Below, piece after piece: positions 44,011 to 52,548 of a DNA stretch of 64,000 nucleotides. Source of the DNA: Acidobacteriota bacterium (GTDB lineage: Bacteria > Acidobacteriota > Terriglobia > Terriglobales > Acidobacteriaceae). The translations under genes were made by a program, and so were the position numbers. The stretch spans positions 1 through 64,000 of the forward strand of contig JAKAFB010000005.1 in NCBI GenBank assembly GCA_021818105.1, in the 5' to 3' direction. The stretch's first letter is position 1. Every line of letters begins with the position of its first letter. The notes below the pieces were generated by a model. That model was given only the letters and a program-made list of their open reading frames with translations. It had not been told where the DNA came from and did not search any database.

Positions 44011-44970
44011 ATGGAACGCCGCGAATTTATCAAGACGGCCGCAATTACGGCGGCTGCTGTGGCATCCAGCAGCCAACTGCCCGCATCAGCCAAGACATCT
44101 TCCAACCCCATTGCGCGCCGTCCACTAGGCAGAACCGGCGAATCGCTGTCCATCATTGGGTTCGGCGGTATTGTTGTGATGAATGAGACAACCGGCGAGG
44201 CCTCGAACATCGTGGCGGAGGCTGTCGATCGCGGCATCAATTACTTTGACGTTGCGCCGAGCTATGGCAATGCGCAGGAACGGCTTGGCCCGGCATTGGC
44301 GCCGTATCGCAAGAACTGCTTTCTGGCGTGCAAGACGGAGGGCCGCAAAAAGGAGGACTCGCGCAAACAGCTTGAGGAATCGTTGCGGCTGCTCCAGACC
44401 GATCATCTCGATCTCTACCAGTTCCACGCACTGACCAAAATGACGGACCTGGATACGGTACTGGGCCCGGGAGGTGCAATGGAGACGATGGAGGCTGCAA
44501 AGAAAGAGGGCAAGATTCGCTACATCGGCTTCTCAGTGCACTCCGCAGAGACTGCGGTGGCCGCGATGGAACGCTATAACTTCGACACGATTCTGTTTCC
44601 ACTCAACTGGGTTCTGTTTACCCAAGCGGGCTTTGGACCGCAGATTCTGAAGATGGCGCAGGAGAAGAAGATGGGCATCCTGGCGCTGAAGAGCATGGCA
44701 AAAACTGTGTGGCCCACGGGTATGAAGGAACATCCACAGCCAAAGTGCTGGTACCAGCCGGCCGCGTTCCCTCACGAGGCATCGCTTGGGTTGCGATGGA
44801 CCCTGGGGCATCCAATCACGGCTGCGATACCGCCCGGTGACGAGCAGTATTTCAGGCTCGCAATGGACGTGGCTCAGAACTACAAGCCGCTTGAGGATCA
44901 TGAAGAACAGGCGTTGCTGACCGGCGGACATGGCGTGGAGCCAATCTTCCACCTCGGCAACGACGTTTAG
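44011..44970 (+). CDS. Tat-type aldo/keto reductase
   Basis: 319 residues. Starts with a twin-arginine-like leader, ERREFIKTAAITAAAVASS, with a cleavage-like region PASAKTS. The AKR fold follows: RPLGRTGESLSIIGFGG, the catalytic FDVAPSYGNAQ (Asp, Tyr), LACKTEGRKK (Lys) and YQFHAL (His). AKRs use NADPH, which is not expected in the periplasm, so the leader is either a remnant or the protein is exported folded with cofactor. Substrate unknown. Confidence 0.85.
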   Translation: MERREFIKTAAITAAAVASSSQLPASAKTSSNPIARRPLGRTGESLSIIGFGGIVVMNETTGEASNIVAEAVDRGINYFDVAPSYGNAQERLGPALAPYRKNCFLACKTEGRKKEDSRKQLEESLRLLQTDHLDLYQFHALTKMTDLDTVLGPGGAMETMEAAKKEGKIRYIGFSVHSAETAVAAMERYNFDTILFPLNWVLFTQAGFGPQILKMAQEKKMGILALKSMAKTVWPTGMKEHPQPKCWYQPAAFPHEASLGLRWTLGHPITAAIPPGDEQYFRLAMDVAQNYKPLEDHEEQALLTGGHGVEPIFHLGNDV

Positions 44971-44997
44971 CCTCTTCAAAATTGAAAAAGACAAAGA

Positions 44998-45038
44998 CAG
45001 CTGGTCGCCAGAGGGGCTTGTCACCAGTTGCCTTTTTT
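44998..45038 (+). terminator. Rho-independent terminator after the aldo/keto reductase gene
   Basis: CAGCTGGT (44998-45005) pairs with ACCAGTTG (45023-45030) including one G-U pair, followed by CCTTTTTT. On the minus strand it lies just past the stop of the XRE regulator gene. Confidence 0.65.
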
Positions 45039-45055
45039 AGCGCTTCAGAGCGCGC

Positions 45056-45406
45056 TCAACGCACCGCCGTAGCGGCAAACTTTTTGACCATCGCCAGGAG
45101 GAGCTTGCGGTCGCTCTCGCTCAGGTTGGCGGAGTAGCGCCGAATCTGCGTAAGGAAACGCAGCTCGTCGTCAGAGAGCCGTTGCGTGTTGAGCTGTCGT
45201 CCCAGTGAGTCGTCGGAGAAGAAGTTTGCAATGGGCAGATCAAGAGCAGAGGCGATCTTTGACAGCGTATCCAGCGATGGCACGGTATGGCCGTTCTCCA
45301 CGCGGGAAAGGTAGCAACGCAGAAGCCCCGTCTTCTTCTCGATATCCCCTTGCGAAAGCCCCTTCTGGAGCCTGTGCGCGCGGATGATGGTGCCAATCTT
45401 CATCAT
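45056..45406 (-). CDS. XRE-family helix-turn-helix regulator
   Basis: 116 residues. Helix-turn-helix at residues ~5-60: IGTIIRAHRLQKGLSQGDIEKKTG then LRCYLSRVENGHTVPSL, with LSKIASALDLPIANFF closing the domain. The C-terminal ~45 residues are charged helices (DELRFLTQIRRYSANLSESDR). No ligand domain. The ATG pair at 45403-45406 follows AAAGGA. It is divergent from the KdsC-like gene; target unknown. Confidence 0.88.
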   Translation of the reverse strand: MMKIGTIIRAHRLQKGLSQGDIEKKTGLLRCYLSRVENGHTVPSLDTLSKIASALDLPIANFFSDDSLGRQLNTQRLSDDELRFLTQIRRYSANLSESDRKLLLAMVKKFAATAVR

Positions 45407-45690
45407 AAGAAGGGTCCTTTGTGACAGCTGCCGGCTGGTCGAGCTGCGGGTAGCTACCAAATAGTTATTGCCATAAGGGTTAACATGCTCGCCACGTAAA
45501 TGCAAGAAAAAAATCATGCAAGTGCTGAAAGTCAAAGCGCACGTTCTCGATGGTGCGGTGGAGGGGCCTTTGAATTCCCGGTTTGCCTGAGAATGACCAA
45601 TGTTGGCGCTGCGACGGGGTGCGAGTGCCTACGCGCGTAGCGGTGCAGAGTATCATCATTGCGGATGATGCCTGTCCTGCCGAAGTTAGA
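45407..45690. promoter_or_regulatory. Divergent promoter region, XRE regulator / KdsC-like gene
   Basis: About 280 bases, AT-rich around 45460-45530, expected to hold both promoters. No confident boxes or operator palindromes assigned. Confidence 0.4.
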
Positions 45691-46371
45691 ATGACAGACA
45701 TGACACTGACTGCGCAGGACCGTGCTCGCAAAATTAAGATAGTTCTCTTTGACGTAGATGGTGTGTTGACGGATGGAACCCTATGGCTTGTGCCCGCTCC
45801 TGGCCCTGCCGCAACAAGCGCTGAGACACAGGCGCACCTGGCAAAGCACGATGGACAGCCGGGCTTCGGCATTCAATCGACAACCATTGTGGAGGCGAAG
45901 GGCTTTCATGCGCATGATGGTACGGCAGTTTCGCTGGCGAGGCTGGGTGGGATGAAGTGCGGTTTTGTGACCAAGCGCATCTCGGAAGCCGTGGCACTTC
46001 GTGCACGCGACCTGAAGCTCGAGTTTGTCTACATGGGCCAGTCCTTCAAGATGCAGGCCGTGCGAGACATCATGGCGAAGGAAGGTGTGACGCTGGAGGA
46101 GATCGCGTATGTGGGTGACGACGTGATTGACCTGCCGGTGATGCGCGAATGCGGCTTTGCCGTTGCTGTTGCCAACGGCCGCGAACAGGTCAAGCAGGTC
46201 GCGCACTACATAACGCCAAACGCAGGCGGCTGTGGAGCGGGCCGCGATGCGGTGGAATTCATTCTGGAAGCCAAGGGCCTGCTCGACAAGGTGATCGAGG
46301 CGTACATAGATGAGCGGAATCCGATGGCGCCTTCCATGGACATCGGCAAAGGCGGAGACCTTGCTTCGTAG
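45691..46371 (+). CDS. HAD phosphatase, KDO 8-phosphate phosphatase (KdsC)-like
   Basis: 226 residues. Catalytic motif LFDVDGVLTDG, then GDDVIDLPVM and the KRISEAVALRARDL segment of the C0-type HAD phosphatases that release phosphate from KDO 8-phosphate in lipopolysaccharide core synthesis. It is longer than typical KdsC (about 180 residues): after the first motif there is an insertion of ~25 residues (PAPGPAATSAETQAHLAKHD) before the usual FHAHDG, and a C-terminal tail. Whether it acts on KDO 8-phosphate or another sugar acid phosphate is open. No other KDO gene is near. Confidence 0.82.
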   Translation: MTDMTLTAQDRARKIKIVLFDVDGVLTDGTLWLVPAPGPAATSAETQAHLAKHDGQPGFGIQSTTIVEAKGFHAHDGTAVSLARLGGMKCGFVTKRISEAVALRARDLKLEFVYMGQSFKMQAVRDIMAKEGVTLEEIAYVGDDVIDLPVMRECGFAVAVANGREQVKQVAHYITPNAGGCGAGRDAVEFILEAKGLLDKVIEAYIDERNPMAPSMDIGKGGDLAS

Positions 46372-46397
46372 AGAGCATCGTTGCAGCTACGGCCCGG

Positions 46398-46763
46398 TCA
46401 CGATGCGTGCAGAAGGCTGAACAAGAGAATTCCGAGCACGATGAGACTCACCCAGACGTAGAGGTGATCCTTTTCCAGATAAAAGCCAGCGACGGCCATC
46501 GCTACGCGTGCCACGGGTGTGGCGATGAGCAGAAGAAGGCCAAACTGGATGAGGCCCTCGCTGCTGAGATGCGAGGCAGACCGCAGGATGCCCGGCAGGG
46601 TAGTTACATTCGATCCTTCAAATGCAAAGGCGTGGTAGCTGGCCCGCTCGGCATGATGTTGCATCAGGTACAGTACACCGCCGATCAGCACGACGGCGGC
46701 TGCCAGCAGGACGCCGGCTCGCAACAGGTTTCCGATGATGTCTTCAAGATGACGATCATCCAT
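46398..46763 (-). CDS. DUF1634 family membrane protein
   Basis: 121 residues, three helices: ~13-33 (LLRAGVLLAAAVVLIGGVLY), ~70-92 and ~98-118. The short N-terminus and GVLYLMQH pattern fit DUF1634. It lies 5 bases after the TauE/SafE-type exporter gene, a common pairing, so it is probably an accessory part of that transporter. Function unproven. Confidence 0.82.
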   Translation of the reverse strand: MDDRHLEDIIGNLLRAGVLLAAAVVLIGGVLYLMQHHAERASYHAFAFEGSNVTTLPGILRSASHLSSEGLIQFGLLLLIATPVARVAMAVAGFYLEKDHLYVWVSLIVLGILLFSLLHAS

Positions 46764-46768
46764 GCGCG

Positions 46769-47608
46769 TTAAATCCTTCCGGTAAAGCCATTCAGAATCA
46801 TTTCCACGGCAAGCAGCAGAATCACGACACCAAAAATGACCCTGAGCAGGCGGACAGGGGCGTGTACCAACACCTTGGTTCCAAGAAAGGCTCCGGCCAG
46901 AACGCCGAGCATGACGGGCATGGCAACGCGCGGATCAATGTAGCCGCGGCTCAGGTAGACACCCGCGCTGGCAGCGGCGGTGACGCCAATCATAAAGTTG
47001 CTTGTAGTGGTGGAGACCTTGAAGGGAATCCGCATTGCGCGGTCCATCGCGATTACCTTCACGGCTCCAGAACCAATGCCGAGCAAGCCGGAAAGCGCTC
47101 CTGCACCCAGCATCAAGCCAAAGCCCATGGGCACGTTTTGCACTCCGTATTCCTGCCTGCCGCCATTAAATGGAAAATCGCCTCCAAGCCGAAGGCGCCT
47201 GGCAAGCGCGTCTGACTGGATGGGAGTCTCCAGTTCCGGCGAACCGTTGAAAAGCGATTGATATGCGGACTGCAGAAGTACCAGACCGAAGATAATGGCA
47301 ATAAGATGCGTGCTGGTAAAGGCGGCCAGGTAGGCGCCGACCACAGCGCCCAGGGTTGTTGCAATCTCCAGCAGCATGCCGATGCGGATATTGGAAAAGC
47401 CTTCCTTGACATAAGCAGCTGCAGCGCCGGAGGAAGTGGCAATCACCGATATCAGTGAAGCCCCAATCGCATATTTGATGTCAACGCCTAGAGCGAGCGT
47501 TAAAGCAGGAACAATGATGACGCCGCCACCGAGACCCGTGAGCGCGCCCAGAAATCCTGCGAGTGTGGCGACAGTCCAGACCACGAGAGTAAAGCCCAAT
47601 GCTGTCAT
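46769..47608 (-). CDS. Sulfite/organosulfonate exporter, TauE/SafE family
   Basis: 279 residues, about eight helices. Two related halves with the family glycine motifs LGALTGLGGGVIIVPAL (near residue 20) and GLLGIGSGAVKVIAM (near 170). Family members move sulfite, sulfoacetate, taurine-derived anions or other small acids; substrate cannot be told from sequence. Coupled to the DUF1634 gene downstream. Confidence 0.88.
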   Translation of the reverse strand: MTALGFTLVVWTVATLAGFLGALTGLGGGVIIVPALTLALGVDIKYAIGASLISVIATSSGAAAAYVKEGFSNIRIGMLLEIATTLGAVVGAYLAAFTSTHLIAIIFGLVLLQSAYQSLFNGSPELETPIQSDALARRLRLGGDFPFNGGRQEYGVQNVPMGFGLMLGAGALSGLLGIGSGAVKVIAMDRAMRIPFKVSTTTSNFMIGVTAAASAGVYLSRGYIDPRVAMPVMLGVLAGAFLGTKVLVHAPVRLLRVIFGVVILLLAVEMILNGFTGRI

Positions 47609-47970
47609 GGAAAAGGCCTAAGTAAGACGAAAGTTCAGTATAGCGTGGAAGATTCCGGCCTTGATGGCTGTTGGATTGCTGTTTGCGACATGCGCAGCGA
47701 GCGCATGAAATCGGGTAATCATTCTTATGCTCACTTGAGTAGGACGGCAAATCATGCGCAGTGGTTGTCCAGGGGCACGCAAGTCCTCTATGCACGCATT
47801 CTTTGTGAACCATGGCTCGACGCCCGCCACGCAATGCGGGCCCGCTGCAGCTGCGAAAAGCTCGGATGCTCTCGTACGCTGGTCCGATTTTGATGAGCCT
47901 GCGGTCAGGAGGCTAAGGTAGGGCATGCGGCACAGCCCCGTGAACGCAGCGCGCGTGCCGCCAGAGCACC
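47609..47970. other. Intergenic stretch, no gene seen
   Basis: About 360 bases between the TauE-type gene start and the tryptophanase stop. Short open frames occur in several directions but none has a ribosome site plus recognisable content. A small GC hairpin (GCCCGC...GCGGGC near 47823-47842) is present. No tRNA seen. Confidence 0.4.
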
Positions 47971-49329
47971 CTACGTGTTGACTGGTTCCAGGTGCGCGGT
48001 GAAGTGGCGAAGAAACGGCGCTTCATACGTCAGGCGCATGCCGTGAATGCGTTCGCGATGGTTCCATACCTCCAGGATGACTTCCACAAGGTAGTCAATA
48101 TGGCTTTGCGTGTAGACGCGGCGTGGAATGGCGAGACGCACCAGGTCCATTTGGGCAGCGCCAGCAAACATCAGTGTGCCAATCTCCACGGACCGAATGC
48201 CGCCTTCCAGGTAAAGCTCCGCAGCCAGCGCCACGCCAGGAAACTGGTCAGTGGGGATGTGCGGTAGAAAGCTGCGCGCGTCAAGGTAGACTGCATGGCC
48301 ACCAGGCGGCTGAACGATGGGAACGCCCTGTGCGGCAACGTGGTTGCCCAGGTACGCAGTCGAAGCGATGCGATAGCGCAGGTAGTCCGGCTCCAGCGCT
48401 TCCTGCACGCCCACGGCGATGGCTTCAAGATCGCGTCCTGCCAGCCCGCCGTAGGTCGGATAGCCTTCAGTGAGAATGAGCAGGTCTTTCTCCTGCTGCG
48501 CAAGCAGGTCGTTATTAGTGCAGAGAAATCCGCCGATGTTGGCCATGCCGTCCTTCTTGGCGGACATCGTGCAGCCGTCGCCATAGCTGAACATTTCCTG
48601 AGCAATCTCTTTCGGCGTCTTGTGCTCATAGCCGGGCTCGCGCAGCTTGATGAACCAGGAATTCTCCGCAAAGCGGCATGCGTCAAAGTAAAGAGGTATG
48701 CCATGCCGTTTGCAGACCGCGCTCACCGCGCGAACGTTCTCCATGGAGACCGGCTGACCGCCGCCTGAATTGTTCGTGACCGTGAGCATTACCAGAGGTA
48801 TGCGCTCGCGACCGACGCGAGAGATTAGTGCTTCCAGAGCGGCCACGTCCATGTTGCCTTTGAACGGGTGCTGCAAGGCGGGCTGGCGGCCCTCCGAGAT
48901 GAGCAGGTCCACGGCCTCAGCGCCGACATACTCTACATTGGCGCGGGTGGTATCAAAGTGGGTGTTGTTTGGAACCACGTCACCATTCTTGCAGGCGACA
49001 CCGAAGAGGATGCGCTCCGCTGCGCGCCCTTGATGTGTGGGAATCACATGCTTGTAGCCAAAAATGTCCTGCACGGAGTTGCGAAAGCGGTCAAAGCTGC
49101 GGCTGCCTGCGTAGCTCTCGTCACCTTCCATGATGGCAGCCCATTGATGCGTAGACATTGCCCCCGTGCCGGAATCGGTGAGCAGATCGATGAGCACATC
49201 GTCCGCGGGCAGGAGAAACAAGTTGTAGTAAGCCTCTTTCAGCAGATGCTCGCGCTGCTCCCTGGTCGTCCAGCGAAGGGGTTCCACGCTCTTGATGCGA
49301 AAGGGTTCGATGATTGTCGTGATGGGCAT
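47971..49329 (-). CDS. tnaA: Tryptophanase (beta-eliminating lyase)
   Basis: 452 residues from the ATG at 49329 with AGAGG upstream. PLP enzyme that splits tryptophan into indole, pyruvate and ammonia. The cofactor lysine lies in MSAKKDGMANIGGFL. Tyrosine phenol-lyase is the close alternative; two determinants favour tryptophanase: RSVEIG (Ile where the lyase has the phenol-binding Arg) and RHFTAHL (His where the lyase has Phe). These residue rules are recalled from the studied enzymes. No tnaB permease or tnaC leader peptide is adjacent. Divergent from the GH39 gene. Confidence 0.87.
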   Translation of the reverse strand: MPITTIIEPFRIKSVEPLRWTTREQREHLLKEAYYNLFLLPADDVLIDLLTDSGTGAMSTHQWAAIMEGDESYAGSRSFDRFRNSVQDIFGYKHVIPTHQGRAAERILFGVACKNGDVVPNNTHFDTTRANVEYVGAEAVDLLISEGRQPALQHPFKGNMDVAALEALISRVGRERIPLVMLTVTNNSGGGQPVSMENVRAVSAVCKRHGIPLYFDACRFAENSWFIKLREPGYEHKTPKEIAQEMFSYGDGCTMSAKKDGMANIGGFLCTNNDLLAQQEKDLLILTEGYPTYGGLAGRDLEAIAVGVQEALEPDYLRYRIASTAYLGNHVAAQGVPIVQPPGGHAVYLDARSFLPHIPTDQFPGVALAAELYLEGGIRSVEIGTLMFAGAAQMDLVRLAIPRRVYTQSHIDYLVEVILEVWNHRERIHGMRLTYEAPFLRHFTAHLEPVNT

Positions 49330-49527
49330 GATCAAGCCTCTTGGATGATTAGGCGCAAAATCTGTTCGCCTCCGCGCCTGCGCTTCTTGCTCCGTTACGG
49401 TCTACGCGCATGGGCGGCGACAGAGCACCAAAGAGTCTAACGCGCCGACCGTCAGCCCTGCCCGTTCGCGGCAAAGTTTACACTTTCCCGCTTGACGGCG
49501 AGGAGCACGACCGGTAAGAATTGCCAG

Positions 49528-49545
49528 TGCACAATCGATTGCGCA
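49528..49545. promoter_or_regulatory. LacI-type operator upstream of the GH39 gene
   Basis: TGCACAATCGATTGCGCA, centred on the perfect palindrome CAATCGATTG. The same 18 bases occur at 56171-56188 before the TonB receptor gene. It ends 61 bases upstream of the GH39 start. The CG-centred palindrome is typical of LacI-family operators, and a LacI-type regulator gene is next to the GH39 gene. Confidence 0.72.
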
Positions 49546-49606
49546 TATCCGCAATTGTAGTGTGTCCATCACAAGCAACACCGCAATTGAACGCAGGGAA
49601 ATCCTC

Positions 49607-51124
49607 ATGAACTCGCTTCGCAGTACGCTCTTCAGCCTGGCAATCGCGCTCGTTGGCGTCGCATCTCCCGCCATTGCACAAACCGTCCCCACAGCTGTCA
49701 CCATTGATGCCGGCGCTCCCGCCCATCCGTTTCCGCATTTCTGGGAGCAGATGTTCGGCTCTGGCCGTGCCGTGCTGGCGCTGCGTGAGAACTACCTAAA
49801 GGATTTGCAGGAAGTTCACGACGATATTGGAATGCGCTACGTGCGGTTCCACGCCATCCTGCATGACGAAGTGGGCGTCTACGACGAGGACGAGAATGGG
49901 CATCCCGTCTACAACTTTACTTACGTCGATCAGATCTACGATGGGCTGCTGGCTCGCGGAGTGCGGCCGTTTGTTGAAATCAGCTTCATGCCGCGCAAGC
50001 TTGCCGCGCGTGATGCCATTCATCCCTTCTGGTACAAGCAAAATGTAGCTCCGCCGAAGGACTACGCCAAATGGGATGCATTGATGTGCGCCTTCGCACA
50101 GCACCTTGTAGAGCGCTATGGAATCGACGAGGTGTCGAAGTGGTACTTCGAGGTCTGGAATGAGCCGAATATTGACTTCTGGGCAGGGGAGCCGAAGCAG
50201 CAGACCTACTTTGAGTTCTACGATCACACCGCACGCGCGCTCAAGTCCGTGAGCCCGCGCCTGCGCGTCGGTGGTCCGGCCACGGCGGCTGCACATTGGA
50301 TTCCTGCGTTCCTTGAGCATGTGAGCAAAGATCGTGTACCCATTGACTTCGTTTCCACTCATGGATACGCGGACGACACCGTGCAGGACATGTTCGGCAC
50401 CAATGAAGACATTCCCATGCGCGACCGCGTCTGCCGTGCTGTGCAAAAGGTACACGGCGAAATCCGTGCGTCGGCCATGCCTGACCTGCCGCTGATGTGG
50501 ACGGAGTGGAACGTGCCCTCGTATGGCGAACTGCATGCGCGAGACAACTGGTATGTAGGCCCCGCGCTGGCACGGGACATCAGCCAGTGCGACGGTTCTG
50601 TGAACATGATGTCCTGGTGGACCTTCGACGACGTCTTTGAAGAGGGCGGCGTGAAGCGCGAGCCGTTTGACGGCGGTTTCGGGCTCATCGCTCCTGGCCG
50701 GATTAAGAAGCCGAGCTTTTATGATTTCAGCCTGCTGCACGAGCTTGGCACCACACGCCTGCAGAACCCGGCAGACAACGTTCTTGTGACGCGGCGTGAA
50801 GATGGATCATTGGTGGTGGCTGTGTGGAATCTCGTTGACATGGACAAGCTCGCGCAGGGCGCTCCCATCACCCTCCATCTCAGGTTCAAAGGTGTGCCTC
50901 AAGCCGCTCGGGTCGCGATCCGGCGAGTCGACGAAGCACATGGAAATCCCATGACTACTTATCGTGCGATGGGCAGTCCACGTTATCCCACACAGGCGCA
51001 GATTCAAGCGATGAATCATGCCTCCGCGCTGCCTCCTCCGGAGCAAACATCGCTTGTGGATGGAACGCTTCAGTTGACGCTTCCGGTAAATGGGCTTGCA
51101 CTGATTCAGGTGGCCGGGCACTAA
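49607..51124 (+). CDS. Secreted glycoside hydrolase, GH39 (beta-xylosidase-like)
   Basis: 505 residues. Signal peptide LFSLAIALVGVASPAIAQ, then a TIM-barrel with the acid/base glutamate in EVWNEPNID and the nucleophile glutamate in LMWTEWNVPS, followed by a beta-rich C-terminal domain. GH39 enzymes release xylose or related sugars from glycans; the exact substrate is unknown. The ATG chosen follows AGGGAA. The operator at 49528-49545 suggests control by the LacI-type protein encoded downstream. Confidence 0.9.
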   Translation: MNSLRSTLFSLAIALVGVASPAIAQTVPTAVTIDAGAPAHPFPHFWEQMFGSGRAVLALRENYLKDLQEVHDDIGMRYVRFHAILHDEVGVYDEDENGHPVYNFTYVDQIYDGLLARGVRPFVEISFMPRKLAARDAIHPFWYKQNVAPPKDYAKWDALMCAFAQHLVERYGIDEVSKWYFEVWNEPNIDFWAGEPKQQTYFEFYDHTARALKSVSPRLRVGGPATAAAHWIPAFLEHVSKDRVPIDFVSTHGYADDTVQDMFGTNEDIPMRDRVCRAVQKVHGEIRASAMPDLPLMWTEWNVPSYGELHARDNWYVGPALARDISQCDGSVNMMSWWTFDDVFEEGGVKREPFDGGFGLIAPGRIKKPSFYDFSLLHELGTTRLQNPADNVLVTRREDGSLVVAVWNLVDMDKLAQGAPITLHLRFKGVPQAARVAIRRVDEAHGNPMTTYRAMGSPRYPTQAQIQAMNHASALPPPEQTSLVDGTLQLTLPVNGLALIQVAGH

Positions 51125-51268
51125 TTTGCCTGGAGGGAGAACGGCTCGTAAAGAATCCCGGCAAGGCGTCGCTACGGAAAGAACAGCGCGTGCACACTAC
51201 CGCCTTGCAGCGCCCAATAAGGGGCAGGGGACTCGCAATGTTCTTTTTGCATACGTGCCGCGCACGAT

Positions 51269-52348
51269 ATGCTGATGACAGGATCAGGAGTGAAGCCACC
51301 AGCCAAACCGATTACGCTCAAAGAGCTAGCTGCAACGCTTGAGCTCTCGCAGTCCACTGTCTCGCGCATTATCAATGGCGAGGCAGCTGCGCATCGCATT
51401 GCTGAAGAGACGCGGCAGCGCGTGCTGCACGCCGCGGCACTCTATGGCTACACGGCAAACGCAGTGGCCCGCAGCCTGCGCCAGAAGCGGACCTACACCA
51501 TTGGCGTCATCGTGCCGGAGATTAGCGAAGGCTATTCGACTGCGGTTCTCAGCGGTGTGGAAGATGAGCTTTTGAAAGACGGCTACTTCTATTTTGTGGT
51601 CAGCCACCGCCATCGTCCGGAATTGCTGCATGGTTATCCTCGCATGATGCTGACGCGCTCCGTCGAAGGCATCATCGCCATCGATACAGCCATCGAGGAA
51701 GAACTGCCCGTACCTTTGGTCTCTATCTCAGGGCACAGGCGGCGTGAGGGTGTCATTAACATCGAGCTGGATCACAGGCAGGCGGCGCATCTGGCTTTGT
51801 CTCATCTCAAGTCGCTGGGACACCGCCACATTGCCTTTATCAAGGGCCAGGCCTTCAGCTCGGATACGAATCCGCGCTGGAAGGCGATTGCGGAGGAGGC
51901 CAAGGTGCTCGACCTTCCGGTGGATCCCCAGCTTGTGGTGCAGCTGCAAAGCCCGGAGCCGGGTCCGGGGCCGGGCACGGAAGTTACGCGCCAGCTCCTG
52001 CAAACAGGAAGGCCCTTCACGGCAATTTTTGCCTTCAACGACGTAACGGCTATCGGCTCCATTCTTGCGCTGCGTGAGGCAGGCATGCGCGTTCCCCGGG
52101 ACGTCTCCGTGCTTGGCTTTGACGATGTGTTGGCAGCTTCCACCAACAATCCGCCCCTCACAACAATTCAGCAGCCCTTGCGTGGCATGGGGCAGGCTGC
52201 AGCCAGCACGCTGCTCAAACTCATTCAGGGCGAGCTGCCGCAGCCCTATCCGCCCGCCATCACTGTCCTTCCCAAGCTGATCGTGCGCAAATCCACGGGC
52301 CACGTTGCGCAGCACCCCGCGGCGTACGCTGCCGATGCCGACGACTAA
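51269..52348 (+). CDS. LacI-family transcriptional regulator
   Basis: About 359 residues. N-terminal helix-turn-helix with hinge: ITLKELAATLELSQSTVSRIING and AVARSLRQKRT; then a periplasmic-binding-type sugar domain (IGVIVPEISEGYSTAVLSGVE, AIFAFNDVTAIGSILALREAG, VLGFDDVLAAS). It probably represses the GH39 and receptor genes through the CAATCGATTG palindromes until a sugar is bound. The ATG at 51269 has no clear ribosome site; a GTG at 51290 with AGGA upstream is an alternative start. Confidence 0.9.
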   Translation: MLMTGSGVKPPAKPITLKELAATLELSQSTVSRIINGEAAAHRIAEETRQRVLHAAALYGYTANAVARSLRQKRTYTIGVIVPEISEGYSTAVLSGVEDELLKDGYFYFVVSHRHRPELLHGYPRMMLTRSVEGIIAIDTAIEEELPVPLVSISGHRRREGVINIELDHRQAAHLALSHLKSLGHRHIAFIKGQAFSSDTNPRWKAIAEEAKVLDLPVDPQLVVQLQSPEPGPGPGTEVTRQLLQTGRPFTAIFAFNDVTAIGSILALREAGMRVPRDVSVLGFDDVLAASTNNPPLTTIQQPLRGMGQAAASTLLKLIQGELPQPYPPAITVLPKLIVRKSTGHVAQHPAAYAADADD

Positions 52349-52459
52349 AGGCACACAAACCTCAACCTAACCTCATCCTGCTTCCACAGCATCTTCGCCA
52401 TGCGTGTTGTGTCAGTGCGCAGCGATATGCAGCCTTCGGATAGTGTCGCTAGCGCAAAA

Positions 52460-52495
52460 GCAATGCCGCCAGGGATGAACTCCTGGCGGCATTGC
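52460..52495. terminator. Bidirectional terminator between LacI gene and TonB receptor gene
   Basis: A perfect 14-base stem, GCAATGCCGCCAGG (52460-52473) with CCTGGCGGCATTGC (52482-52495), loop of 8, followed by ACTTTT on the plus strand and preceded by AAAA, giving a U-run on the minus strand as well. Confidence 0.85.
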
Positions 52496-52548
52496 ACTTT
52501 TCAGCTAGGCCTTCCCGGCGGAATCCTCCGGGAAGGGAATTCCGCAGT

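Noticed and set aside
47609-47970. Possible small genes between the TauE-type and tryptophanase genes
   Set aside because: Candidate frames on both strands lack ribosome sites and recognisable content.
49528-49545. Considered as a REP or mobile-element repeat because of the identical copy at 56171
   Set aside because: Short, perfectly centred palindrome at the same distance from two start codons with a LacI gene between; an operator explains it better.
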